From: Clostridia bacterium
GTDB lineage: Bacteria > Bacillota > Clostridia > Christensenellales > UBA1242
NCBI GenBank assembly: GCA_017409005.1
Contig: JAFQTP010000002.1
Span: 441,286-478,496 of the forward strand
Length of the DNA: 37,211 bases
Reading direction: 5' to 3'
The notes beneath the pieces are model-generated. The model searched no databases, was not told the DNA's origin, and saw nothing but the letters and a program-made list of their open reading frames with translations. Below are positions 24,301 to 32,489 of the stretch, one piece after another (within the stretch, counting starts at the first letter, position 1; each line of letters begins with the position of its first letter). A program made the position numbers and the translations under genes.

Positions 24301-24525
24301 AGTCCGCAAGATTTTGATAAACTTGTTAACTATGCAATTTCAATGGTGTTATCGGCGGTTAAAAATATTAATGCTGGCGTAATAACACCAAATCCGCTAA
24401 AAGGTGGAAACCATTCAACGTGTGATTATTGCCAGTATTTGGGCATGTGTAAATTCTGTGAAAAACATGGAAATAAATTTAACGAGATTAAAAATATAAA
24501 AACTGTAGAGGAATTAGAAAATTAG
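21316..24525 (+). CDS. addB: ATP-dependent nuclease AddB subunit (degenerate N-terminal ATP site)
   Basis: AddB is the second subunit of the AddAB helicase-nuclease, which processes double-strand DNA breaks and recognises Chi sites. The 1069-aa product starts at a TTG codon behind AAGGTG; an in-frame TAA at 21310-21312 rules out a longer N-terminus. The nuclease domain is complete: YYACPFKHF (Cys748), GVIDRVDF, IIDYKTG (Asp891, Lys893) and the Fe-S cysteines CDYCQYLGMC (Cys1036, 1039, 1045). In contrast, the N-terminal Walker A motif usual for AddB (GRAGSGKS type) is replaced by SKTVNGCSEKM. addA follows with overlapping stop and start codons. Confidence 0.93.
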   Translation: MLNLYYSKTVNGCSEKMFNSLKQNRGKGVNQIIFTPDRMTLQIEEELFDVLGEQCFFDVDVTTLTRFTNKIISNNNICFKVLTKPVCVALIKKILNENKNDLQTMKKAISFNGFASTLFDTISMFKSCNVTPEQLEYTTKNKNLNLKLSDLKLVYKKYEDFLQNEYTDSFNKLNLLVNLIKGCNFKNTHFYFVGFSDFTPQMYNVICELIKNSASVNVACAVSFIDELNNKNIYLNNVYLSLLDLCNVYGFSYNKIYCRSVLQPEFNVVSNNLFALKPVVSNLESKNIELYKFNNALDEATFAIKKMQWLIINEGYSYNDFVIITSNLSDYKSKLEYLFLENNIPYFFDESEPISNSVVLRFYFDLFELINGNFNKRDLLNFLRAYSSINEQLLNSFDNMVEKSGYNYFGLLKPIKHLYTQELEPVYLELNKFVKLIKDLSETKNFGMVLSVITNFANEFGFNNYINTLSETYKQKNNVLEYNKLNNVVNKVNKGFGELEQVLCSYETDLPDVFSIIKAYFENITVVMPPILSDSVLVTDIIKGELPNKKYALFLGCQEGKMPAVQNDLGLITDQDINLLSESFKLNPTVNQINKRNKFKVFESFLKFNKICVGYVAVTASGEKIMPSEVINNLQMLFPNLKVVNGSVLQHGYQTEFTNNYFLFNNTNPNFAKSNLIENLKLQQTDNSAVLLSNSSSLYSALEESVENVKTFVDNLTFVNNVPNLTTPNLFLTKGDVSVSEIESYYACPFKHFVSYGLKLAEQETSEIKANEYGNILHEYVKEIVPYIRRNQDLSNLPEFSINTLDQILTKKQYEHLVLSPTNKNDIKSLQKEIFRINEALIRLNNSSSLNPLWLEHGFKGFEVGNADVKIGLKGVIDRVDFADDSFTIIDYKTGGTEFKDFSDIASGKKLQLIIYAYIVSKKTGKTPIGTFYMPLKNEYSKVSGEELYKLKGVVSNNIADILQIDKNLSEPNVSSLVLNLKTKKDGGITGKILVSPQDFDKLVNYAISMVLSAVKNINAGVITPNPLKGGNHSTCDYCQYLGMCKFCEKHGNKFNEIKNIKTVEELEN

Positions 24526-27500
24526 TGGCAAACAAGCTTAACACCGAACAAGAACTTTTTGTTAATGCACTTAACAACAATGTTTTAGTTTCAGCTTCTG
24601 CTGGTAGTGGAAAAACCACCACCATGATAGAAAAATTAAAAAAGTTAATAATTGTAGATAAAGTTCCAGTAGAAAATTTGCTAGTGGTAACTTTTACTGA
24701 AGCTGCAGCTAGTGAAATGAAACAAAAATTATATTTAAAATTGCAGTCTGAAATTGCAACTTTAAATTTATCTGAGCCCGAACTAAACTATTTTTATGAG
24801 CAGCTTTTTCAAATTTCAACAGCCGACATAGGCACCCTACATTCGGTGTGTAGAAAAATTGTTTCAAAGTATTTTTACGAGGTTAATGTTGAACCAAATT
24901 TTGCAATTTTAACCAACGAAGAATATTTAAATTTATTTAACCAGGCACTAGAAAAAACTTTTCAAACCTACATTGAAAATGCCGACGAGCAGTTTTATGT
25001 TTTATATGAAAGTTTTAACGATAAACGTAGCAACCTAAAACTTAAAAACATTATAACCACAATCTATAATTTTTTAAGTGAAAAAAGCGACCCAAACAAA
25101 TTTATAAAATTTTGTTTAACCGAATGTTTAAATTCTGATTTAAATAGTAATGTTTGTGCAATCTATGTTTTAAGTTATTTTAAAGCGAGCATTGCAAAAT
25201 TTTTAGAAGAATTAAAAAAATATAAAAACACAATCTCGCACGAAAAGTTACGTAAATATCTGCTTGACTTAGAGGCTAAGGTTTTCGCACTTAATAACAC
25301 TACAAGCTTTTCTGAGTTTGCGGGGGTAATTAACTCCTTTAAAGCTCCAACGCTATATAACCCTAAACAGCCTGAGCTAACCGAAATTTTTGAAAACTTA
25401 AAAATTAGTGTAGATGGGTTTAAAGATGGTGTAATTGCAAAAGCAAAAAAAATAACACAACTTGTTGAAGATGTTAATTTTTTTGAAATCACTAATAATT
25501 TAAAAACCTACTACACAAAATTATTTGAGGTTGTAGGCGAGGTTGAAAAGCTGTTTACAAAACTGAAACGTGATGTTGGCAAACTTGATTTTTCTGATTT
25601 GCAAATTTTGGCGCTAAAGGTTTTAGAAAACGAAACCATTGCAGCTGAACTTAAAAATAACTATAAATATATTTTTGTAGACGAATATCAAGATATAAAT
25701 CAAATTCAAGAAGATATTTTGCTTAAACTAAGCAACTCTAAAAACTTAAACATGATTGGCGATGTTAAGCAAAGTATTTATGCGTTCCGTCAGTGTATGC
25801 CAGAAATATTTTTAGGCAAATATGAATTGTATTTAAACAAATTAAACGAGCAACTAATTTTGTTAAATAAAAACTATAGGTGTTCAAACGATGTTGTTAA
25901 TTTTGTTAATCATTGCTTTAACACTTTAATTACAAAAAACACTATTGGAATTAATTATAAATCCGATGCCCAACTTGTGTGTGGAAGTAACAATAGTGGA
26001 GCAGTTGAAATTAGAATTATTAACACATCTGAAGAAGATGGTGCTGCTGAAACTTTAGAGCAAAACTTAGAAGAATCAAATGGTGCGGAAGTTGAAAAAG
26101 AGGTTGCCGAGGCACTAGAAGTTGCAAGCATTATTTCCGAAAATTACGGGCGTGAATTTTACGATGACGCAACAAAACAAACACGCAAACTAGACTATAA
26201 AGATATTGCTATTTTAGTGCGTGATTCTAAGGGGTATGCTGTAACACTTTATAACACACTAAAATCACATCAAATTCCGGTTAGCACTGTTATTAAAACA
26301 AACTTGTTTAACACGCTAGAAATTAAACCACTATATAGTTTGTTGCGTCTTGCAAACAATTCTAGTTTAGAGGTTGATATTTGCAACGTTTTACTTAGCC
26401 CACTTGTTAGTTTAAGCTTGGCAGAGTTGGTAAACATTAAACAGTTAAACACCGCCGATAGTTTTTATAATAATCTGCTTAACTATCCACTTTCTGGCAA
26501 TAACCCTAATTTAATTGACAAAATTAATAAATATAATGAAATTTTAACGGATTTTAAGTATAGATTAAACTATTCTACAATTATGGAAGCTGTTAACCAT
26601 GTTGTAATTAAAAACGATTTAATTAACCATTATTTAAGCCTTCCTAATGGCGAGGAAATGGCTGAAAACATTAGGCAATTTATAATGCTTTTGGGTAATG
26701 CTGGGTTTAATTTTAACCTTAAAAAATGTTTAGAGTTTTTAAATTCACTTTCTAAAAAAGACGACTTTTTAATTAATGTTGAAGCTGGTGAAAATTCTGT
26801 TAAAATTTTAACCATGCACAAATCTAAAGGACTTGAATATCCGTGTGTAATTTTAAGTGGTTTAGGTAAACAATTTAACAAGGGTGTTTATTCGGCAGAT
26901 GTTATTTTAACAAACAAGTTGGGTCTTGGTTTAAACCTTAGAAATATTGAAACGCGTAAAGAGGTTGAAACCTTGCAAAAAAGTGCAAACAAATTGTTTG
27001 AATTAAATTCTGAACTTGAAGAACAAATTAGACTTTTATATGTTGCACTAACTCGAGCTAGAAACTATTTGTTTTTAACTGGAACATATAATTTAAAAGG
27101 TTTTTTAGCAAAACAAAACAAACACATTTTTTCGTCTACTAACTTTTTAGATTTAATTTTTAAAAGTTTTGTAGGGCACGAAAAATTTGGTTTTGCAAAT
27201 TATAAACCCAACTTCCAACTAAAACTAAATGGTTCGTTTGTTGAATGTAAAATTAAAAATGTTTCAAGCGTTTTAAAACAAACAACCAATGTTAAAAATA
27301 ATGTTTTAATTAGTACGCCAAATTTCAATTTGGTTAATAAGTTATCAAACAACTTTAAAAAAGTAAAACCACCTACGTCTGAAAAACTTGCAACAAAAAA
27401 TAGTGTAACAGGTTTAATGCGTGAAGACGATTATGTTAACGAAAACGAACTTAGTTTGCAAGTTGGTTTTAACGAAGATGCAAAAAATAGTTTAAGTTTA

Positions 27501-27989
27501 AAAATTGGAAATGCTTATCATAAAATTATGCAAAGGTTAACATATTCCGAAACTGAATCCGAAATTGAAACGCTAATTTCCAACATGATTTTAAGTGACG
27601 AAATAGAAATTGACGCAAAACCATTTGTGTCAGTATCAAAAATCTTTAAGGCTAAAGAAGCAGTTAAAAAGTTAATTACACCAACCACTTTAGTTTTAAA
27701 AGAACAACAATTTTTATTAAAAACACCATATTCCGAAATTGTTGAAACAAGCTCGAATAATCAACAAATTTTAATTCAGGGCGTTGTAGACTTAATTTTA
27801 ATTAATGGCACCGAGGCCGTGCTTATAGATTTTAAAACAAATAAAACCAAAGATGTTGCAAAACTAATTAATTCCTATAGCTTGCAACTTGAGGTTTACA
27901 AACGCGCTGTTCAAAAGGGATTGGGTGTAAAAGTAACTAGTTCAAAACTATATTTGTTTGAAAGTGCAACTTTTATTGAAATTGTTTAG
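24525..27989 (+). CDS. addA: ATP-dependent helicase/nuclease AddA subunit
   Basis: AddA is the 3'-5' helicase and nuclease subunit of AddAB, the Firmicutes counterpart of RecBCD. The 1154-aa product starts at GTG at 24525, sharing one base with the addB TAG stop, so it is translationally coupled. UvrD-type motifs are in place: Walker A ASAGSGKT (24-31), TFTEAAASEMK, motif II VDEYQD (Asp386-Glu387), motif III GDVKQSIYAFR, motif V TMHKSKGLEYP and motif VI LYVALTRARNYLF. The RecB-type nuclease at the C-terminus has GVVDLI (Asp1089), IDFKTNK (Asp1102, Lys1104) and LQLEVYKRA. It looks fully functional. It ends with an intrinsic terminator. Confidence 0.96.
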   Translation: MANKLNTEQELFVNALNNNVLVSASAGSGKTTTMIEKLKKLIIVDKVPVENLLVVTFTEAAASEMKQKLYLKLQSEIATLNLSEPELNYFYEQLFQISTADIGTLHSVCRKIVSKYFYEVNVEPNFAILTNEEYLNLFNQALEKTFQTYIENADEQFYVLYESFNDKRSNLKLKNIITTIYNFLSEKSDPNKFIKFCLTECLNSDLNSNVCAIYVLSYFKASIAKFLEELKKYKNTISHEKLRKYLLDLEAKVFALNNTTSFSEFAGVINSFKAPTLYNPKQPELTEIFENLKISVDGFKDGVIAKAKKITQLVEDVNFFEITNNLKTYYTKLFEVVGEVEKLFTKLKRDVGKLDFSDLQILALKVLENETIAAELKNNYKYIFVDEYQDINQIQEDILLKLSNSKNLNMIGDVKQSIYAFRQCMPEIFLGKYELYLNKLNEQLILLNKNYRCSNDVVNFVNHCFNTLITKNTIGINYKSDAQLVCGSNNSGAVEIRIINTSEEDGAAETLEQNLEESNGAEVEKEVAEALEVASIISENYGREFYDDATKQTRKLDYKDIAILVRDSKGYAVTLYNTLKSHQIPVSTVIKTNLFNTLEIKPLYSLLRLANNSSLEVDICNVLLSPLVSLSLAELVNIKQLNTADSFYNNLLNYPLSGNNPNLIDKINKYNEILTDFKYRLNYSTIMEAVNHVVIKNDLINHYLSLPNGEEMAENIRQFIMLLGNAGFNFNLKKCLEFLNSLSKKDDFLINVEAGENSVKILTMHKSKGLEYPCVILSGLGKQFNKGVYSADVILTNKLGLGLNLRNIETRKEVETLQKSANKLFELNSELEEQIRLLYVALTRARNYLFLTGTYNLKGFLAKQNKHIFSSTNFLDLIFKSFVGHEKFGFANYKPNFQLKLNGSFVECKIKNVSSVLKQTTNVKNNVLISTPNFNLVNKLSNNFKKVKPPTSEKLATKNSVTGLMREDDYVNENELSLQVGFNEDAKNSLSLKIGNAYHKIMQRLTYSETESEIETLISNMILSDEIEIDAKPFVSVSKIFKAKEAVKKLITPTTLVLKEQQFLLKTPYSEIVETSSNNQQILIQGVVDLILINGTEAVLIDFKTNKTKDVAKLINSYSLQLEVYKRAVQKGLGVKVTSSKLYLFESATFIEIV

Positions 27990-28025
27990 GTTTTAGATGT
28001 TAAATTTAAAAAATATTCACAAACT

Positions 28026-28054
28026 AAAAACAGGAATTTATTGTTCCTGTTTTT
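28026..28054 (+). terminator. terminator of addBA
   Basis: An 11-bp stem AAAAACAGGAA/TTCCTGTTTTT (28026-28036 with 28044-28054) with a 7-nt loop and a T tract. Confidence 0.92.
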
Positions 28055-28212
28055 CAATTTTTAAAGCACACAATTACATAAAATTAAATATGTTGTTCTA
28101 AGCATATAAATTATTAATTTATTTAAAAATTTTTATTTATTTTGTTTTTAATAAAATTATTAGTGTGTTATACTACTTGTAGCATTATGTATTTTACATA
28201 GGAGAATGGAAT

Positions 28213-30198
28213 ATGAACATTTTTAATTCACTTACAGCATTTTTAAAGGAGCTTAGCAATTACGTTACCTTCGACTACTTAGTTTATGGCAGTTTAGGGT
28301 TAACATTGTTGGTTTTACTTATTTCAATTATCAGAACCAACTTTACTTACGAAGTTAAACTTTTAAGAAACATTACAAAACTTAATCGTTACTTCGCAAA
28401 AAATCCTTATGTTAACGACGAAAACATTGTTGAACTTAACGAACGTATGAAAAACGTTCCTAAAACATTGCGTTATTGCTGGCAAGAATATATGCTTAAC
28501 CGCGATAAAGCACCAAGCGAATATATGAACACAAACTCTTGCGTAGACCAACCAAGCAAATCAAGTGCCTATGCAAACACAGCAACCACTGTTGGAACAT
28601 TTTCAATTATTATTGCAGTAGTTACATTGCTTCTTGGGCTTGCAAGAATGGCTAACGATACCGAAATTAGGTTAAACCCATTCTTCTTCGAAGTTTTCTT
28701 ACTTCCACTTATGGTTATAACTTTGGGTTATTTATTTGTGGCATTCCTTCGTGCAAGACACACATCAATTATTTCTGACCTTTATTTTAGTTTCCATGAA
28801 TTTGAAAGAAACATTAATAAAGCAAGCACAACAATGCCTGCATTTATTGATTACGAAGTTTTATTTACTAAAAAAGAAATTAAAGAGGGCATTCCTGTTT
28901 TACAAGACTACCTTGAAAAACGTGCTATTGAAGAAAAACGTGAACGTGAAGAAGCCGAACTTAACGCAAACAAGTTTGAATATTACGATTTTGACGAACT
29001 TGGCGTAGATAACGCACTTCTTTTAGAACGTGCCATGAAAGAATGTGAAAAATATATTAACGTTAAACGTGATTTAACTGTTAAAGTTCAATCTAAAGAA
29101 ACCGAAATGTTTAACTATCAAAAGAACTTCGACGAAGTTACTAAAGATTTCGAACGTAAAGCACAAGCATCACGTGAAACAATTGCACAACTTACCGATC
29201 AAATTAACCAAACAACCGTTAAAATTGAAGCTAACTACATGAAAAAGCGTTTAAACGAAGAACAAACAAGGCTTCAACAACTTGAAAAAGACTACGAGCT
29301 TGCAACTAGCCGTTTCCAAAAACAACAAGACGATATGAAAGCAGAAGTAGATGCATTTACTGCCGAAATTAACAAACGTAGGGCAACAACTGAAGAGGCA
29401 ATGAAAGCAGAATGCAAAAACTACGCTAACAAAATTTATGGTCAAATTTCGCAAACTGTTCAAGAACAAAGCAAACCTTACATCGACCAAATTAACGAAG
29501 ACAAGGCAAATTTAGAACAAACCATTAGCGAACTTAAAACCAATTTAGCAAACAAAACTGACGAACTTGCAAAAACAACAAGCGAACTTAATGCTAAAAC
29601 CGAAGAATATCAAATTAAAGTTGCCGAACTTAAAGCAATGAAAGAACTTAAAGCATATTTAACATCGCCAGAGTTTAAACAAAGCTTTATGTCTAAAAAA
29701 GAAATTAAAGAACTTCAAGATGGCCGTCAAATCGAAATTTCAGAAGACGTTGTTAAACAAATTGCTGATTTAGAAGATAGGGTAAGGCTTGCTGAACAAA
29801 ATTCTATTTTATATCAAGATAAAATTACATTACTTGAACGTAATTTAGAGGCTTCAGTTAAAGAAGTTGAACAAGCTAAAAAATTAAATTCTGAGTTATT
29901 CGAAAAAGCAAAACAAGCAAAAATTAACGAAGAAAAAGCGGTTGAATTAACAACTGTTAAACCAGAAAAAGTTGGTTTAAATATTGATTTAGATAAAATT
30001 AGTAAATCTTCAACAGGAACCAAAGAGGCTCCTAAACGTCCAGCATCAAGCGGTCTTCGTACTCCACGCAAAAAAGCATCACTAGATTCTCTACTTAGTG
30101 CTGTTGATAAAATGCAAAAGAATAACTTAAGCAGTAAAACAGTTTCAACCAAAGCAAGAACAAGCAAACCAACAAAACCAGAAACTGACGAAGAATAA
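28213..30198 (+). CDS. membrane protein with three N-terminal TM helices and a long coiled-coil tail
   Basis: I do not recognise a named family. The 661-aa protein has TM1 at about 23-41, then about 85 charged, probably cytoplasmic residues, then a TM2/TM3 hairpin (127-145 and 157-180). Residues 210-640 are long, charged and heptad-like (EKRAIEEKREREEAELNANK and repeated KxxELxxxxxEL patterns) and should form an extended coiled coil, ending in a basic Lys/Ser/Thr-Pro tail. This order of segments is that of MotA/TolQ/ExbB-type channels carrying a long tail, as in ZorA, but the family GLxGTVxG-type pattern is only loosely matched by ATTVGTFSII. A GGAG site supports the start, with TATACT (28169-28174) upstream as a likely -10. 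Confidence 0.75.
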   Translation: MNIFNSLTAFLKELSNYVTFDYLVYGSLGLTLLVLLISIIRTNFTYEVKLLRNITKLNRYFAKNPYVNDENIVELNERMKNVPKTLRYCWQEYMLNRDKAPSEYMNTNSCVDQPSKSSAYANTATTVGTFSIIIAVVTLLLGLARMANDTEIRLNPFFFEVFLLPLMVITLGYLFVAFLRARHTSIISDLYFSFHEFERNINKASTTMPAFIDYEVLFTKKEIKEGIPVLQDYLEKRAIEEKREREEAELNANKFEYYDFDELGVDNALLLERAMKECEKYINVKRDLTVKVQSKETEMFNYQKNFDEVTKDFERKAQASRETIAQLTDQINQTTVKIEANYMKKRLNEEQTRLQQLEKDYELATSRFQKQQDDMKAEVDAFTAEINKRRATTEEAMKAECKNYANKIYGQISQTVQEQSKPYIDQINEDKANLEQTISELKTNLANKTDELAKTTSELNAKTEEYQIKVAELKAMKELKAYLTSPEFKQSFMSKKEIKELQDGRQIEISEDVVKQIADLEDRVRLAEQNSILYQDKITLLERNLEASVKEVEQAKKLNSELFEKAKQAKINEEKAVELTTVKPEKVGLNIDLDKISKSSTGTKEAPKRPASSGLRTPRKKASLDSLLSAVDKMQKNNLSSKTVSTKARTSKPTKPETDEE

Positions 30199-30203
30199 AA
30201 AAT

Positions 30204-30232
30204 AAAGCAGCCCGCTAGGGTTGCTTTTTTTT
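30204..30232 (+). terminator. terminator of the coiled-coil gene
   Basis: Stem 30204-30213 with 30218-30227 (AAAGCAGCCC/GGGTTGCTTT, one G-T pair), 4-nt loop and a T tract. It overlaps by two bases the end of the convergent minus-strand gene. Confidence 0.9.
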
Positions 30233-30947
30233 ATAAACTATATTTAGTTAATTCTCTAATTTTGCCATTAATTCTGGCAATATCTAAAACTTTAGAGTTA
30301 ATAATTTGGTTTTCTTTAATAATAATTTCGCCATTAAAATTAACAATGTTTTTACTAACTTTTCGGTTTATTAAAAAGTTGTAATTTGTTACTGTGCGGT
30401 TTGGTAAAATTGTGTCTGGTTCGGTTAAAGCGCTAACCACGCGAGTGTCGCTTTTTGGCTGAATGTTGTTAATTTGCTGTTTTGCTTTAAAACGGCTTAA
30501 TTTAGGTTTATTATTAACACCGTGTGTGGTAATAATAACGCTTTCCGATAGGTTAATAATTTCGTTTAAACTAACGGCATTTTTGTTGGTTGAACTAAAA
30601 CTTAAAATGTTAAATTTTTCGTCTAATTCAATGTCGGTAACATAACCCAAAAAGTTTCCATTTAACGAAACTACAATGCTGTTAATTGGGCTAAAACAGT
30701 TTTTAATTTCGAGTTCTTTACTTGCCATCAAATTTAAACAATCCGAGTTTTTAATAATAACCGCACCATCGCCAAGTTTAAAAATGTTTGCAGTGTCTAA
30801 AACCAAAAATTGTTCGTCGTTTTGGCTAATAATTAAGTATTTTGCATGCTTTTTTTCATTAAATAAAATGTTTGAAACAACGCCTTCAATTTGCCCATTA
30901 AAAACGCTTACAACATAGCTTGAAATAATATTACTTACTTTCCACAT
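30231..30947 (-). CDS. PRC-barrel-like protein, two to three repeats
   Basis: The 238-aa product begins with a segment typical of PRC-barrel domains: SNIISSYVVSVFNGQIEGVV, then SNILFNEKKHAKYLIIS. A second copy follows at about residue 85 (INSIVVSLNGNFLGYVTDIE, LDEKFNILSFSS), and a short third unit may lie at the C-terminus (KVLDIARINGKIRELTKY). PRC-barrel domains occur in RimM, in photosynthetic reaction centres and in sporulation proteins such as YlmC/YmxH, where they bind proteins or RNA. No membrane segment or signal peptide is seen. A GGGGGA ribosome binding site precedes the ATG. The precise function is unknown. Confidence 0.75.
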   Translation of the reverse strand: MWKVSNIISSYVVSVFNGQIEGVVSNILFNEKKHAKYLIISQNDEQFLVLDTANIFKLGDGAVIIKNSDCLNLMASKELEIKNCFSPINSIVVSLNGNFLGYVTDIELDEKFNILSFSSTNKNAVSLNEIINLSESVIITTHGVNNKPKLSRFKAKQQINNIQPKSDTRVVSALTEPDTILPNRTVTNYNFLINRKVSKNIVNFNGEIIIKENQIINSKVLDIARINGKIRELTKYSL

Positions 30948-31062
30948 AAGTCCCCCAAATTTAATTAGTTAAAATAGTTGTGGCAAACTAATTTCAATTA
31001 CTAATGTATATGTTTTCAAACCAAACTTTATTATTTATATAATTAAATTAATATTAAAATAT

Positions 31063-31091
31063 TTGCATTATTTTTAAATGTTGCCTATAAT
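31063..31091 (+). promoter_or_regulatory. promoter of the SPFH-DUF1858-InlB gene group
   Basis: TTGCAT (31063-31068) and TATAAT (31086-31091) are 17 bp apart, 24 bp before the TTG start. Confidence 0.8.
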
Positions 31092-31115
31092 TTATGTATA
31101 TTAAGGTGGAGAAGT

Positions 31116-32204
31116 TTGGGGTTACTTGCAAATTTACGTAAAATGTTTAATAAAAACATTGAATGTGGCGAAGAAATTACTGGCCATTTTATTTACTTGT
31201 ATCCTAGCAGTAACCGAATTGTACACGTAAATTCGCACATAATAGTAGGGGACAACTATTATGCCGTGTTTGTGTGCAACGATAGAGTTTGCGATGTTTT
31301 GCCACCAGGCAAACACAAACTAACTGGTGCAACTCTGCCCAAAGCTTTTAGTAGACTTAAACTTGATAAACCAAATCGAAACGGAAGTTTTCCTAAAAAG
31401 TTTAAAGCCGATGTTTATTTTGTGTTTAAAGAGGTTATGGAACAACAGCAATTTTGTTCGTTTGATAAGTTTATTAAAAAATCTAACGAATTTGGCAAGG
31501 TTAAAGGGTTTTCTGAGGGGCTTTTAGATATTCAGGTTACCGACCCTGAAAAATTGTTTAAAGTTCTGTTAATTGATAGATACTATATTCCAAACAAGGT
31601 TGGTTTAAAAATTGCTATGGGCTACATTGGCAACGAAATAAACCGAATGCTTGAAAATTCTGACACCAGTTTTACCGAAATGATTTTAAAACCATCAATT
31701 TTAAAACCAATGCTTAATCCGGCAATAAACGAACGAATTGAAAATTTGGGAGTTAGGGTTTATAATGTTGAAGTTTCAAGCCTAAAATTAAGCCGTAAAC
31801 TTCAAAAACAAGTTGCAATGTTTTTGCATGAACGCAAAAGTGTTAACGAGCAATTTGAGCAAAGCGGAATTAAATATACGCCTGAACAAATTGTTCCAGA
31901 TAAAGTAGATGTTTCTGCGGCTAATCCAATAAGTCCTGCAAGCGTTAATCAAAGCGATATGGCGCAAGGGGCGGCAACTGGTGGTTTAAATTCCTATAAT
32001 CAACCACCAAGTGAACAAACTCCGCCACAAATTATTAGGCGTGGAGGTTTGCAAATGCAAAATACTCAGGCAAACACTGGGTATAATGCACAATTAAATG
32101 CTAGCGAAGTTTTTAATTCTGAAAACAAAAAAGTATGTAAATTTTGTAATCAAACCATAGACGCAGGCTATTTATTCTGCCCACGTTGTGGTTTTAAACA
32201 ATAA
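31116..32204 (+). CDS. SPFH-like protein with C-terminal zinc ribbon
   Basis: The 362-aa product starts at TTG with AAGGTGG (31103-31109) upstream; the next in-frame ATG (31143) has no such site. Residues 20-230 have the layout of an SPFH/band 7 domain of the YdjI/virion-core-like type: a beta-rich part (IVHVNSHIIVGDNYYAVFVC, CDVLPPGKHKL, FKADVYFVFKEV), then a helical part (LSRKLQKQVAMFLHERKSVN). A Gln/Asn/Pro-rich linker (about 265-330) leads to a four-Cys zinc ribbon, CKFCNQT and CPRCGF (Cys341, 344, 355, 358). No membrane segment is seen. Proteins of this kind are thought to scaffold at membranes. It is first of three co-directed genes. Confidence 0.82.
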   Translation: MGLLANLRKMFNKNIECGEEITGHFIYLYPSSNRIVHVNSHIIVGDNYYAVFVCNDRVCDVLPPGKHKLTGATLPKAFSRLKLDKPNRNGSFPKKFKADVYFVFKEVMEQQQFCSFDKFIKKSNEFGKVKGFSEGLLDIQVTDPEKLFKVLLIDRYYIPNKVGLKIAMGYIGNEINRMLENSDTSFTEMILKPSILKPMLNPAINERIENLGVRVYNVEVSSLKLSRKLQKQVAMFLHERKSVNEQFEQSGIKYTPEQIVPDKVDVSAANPISPASVNQSDMAQGAATGGLNSYNQPPSEQTPPQIIRRGGLQMQNTQANTGYNAQLNASEVFNSENKKVCKFCNQTIDAGYLFCPRCGFKQ

Positions 32205-32216
32205 AAGGAAATTATT

Positions 32217-32468
32217 ATGGCAAAAGAAATAAAATTAGCAAACGACACAAAAAAATATGCTAAAAAGAAAACTAAAAAGTTTACAAAAACTTTAACTATT
32301 GGTGAAGCACTTAAAATTCATGAGGGCGCCGAAGCTGTTTTAACAGGGTTTGGTATGCATTGTTTCACTTGTCCATTTAGTCAAATGGAAACTTTAGAAC
32401 AAGCGGCAATGGTTCATGGTGTTTCAATTGATTTAATGCTTGAAAAATTAAACGAATTATTAAAATAA
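32217..32468 (+). CDS. DUF1858 putative redox disulfide protein
   Basis: The 83-aa protein has a Lys-rich N-terminus (1-25) and a DUF1858 domain: LTIGEALKIHEGAEAVLTGFG, then MHCFTCPFSQMETLEQAAMV, ending DLMLEKLNELLK. The CxxC (Cys49-Cys52) is the expected redox disulfide; the family is often linked to hybrid cluster proteins and anaerobic redox metabolism. It starts 12 bp after the SPFH gene with an AAAGGAAA ribosome binding site and is followed 21 bp later by the InlB-repeat gene, so the three are probably one transcript. No hybrid-cluster or nitrite gene is nearby; its partner is unknown. Confidence 0.86.
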   Translation: MAKEIKLANDTKKYAKKKTKKFTKTLTIGEALKIHEGAEAVLTGFGMHCFTCPFSQMETLEQAAMVHGVSIDLMLEKLNELLK

Positions 32469-32489
32469 TTAAACTTACAAAGGATTGTT

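Noticed and set aside
28213..30947. A Zorya-type anti-phage system
   Set aside because: Only a loose topology match to ZorA; no ZorB, ZorC/D or ZorE-like gene is present.
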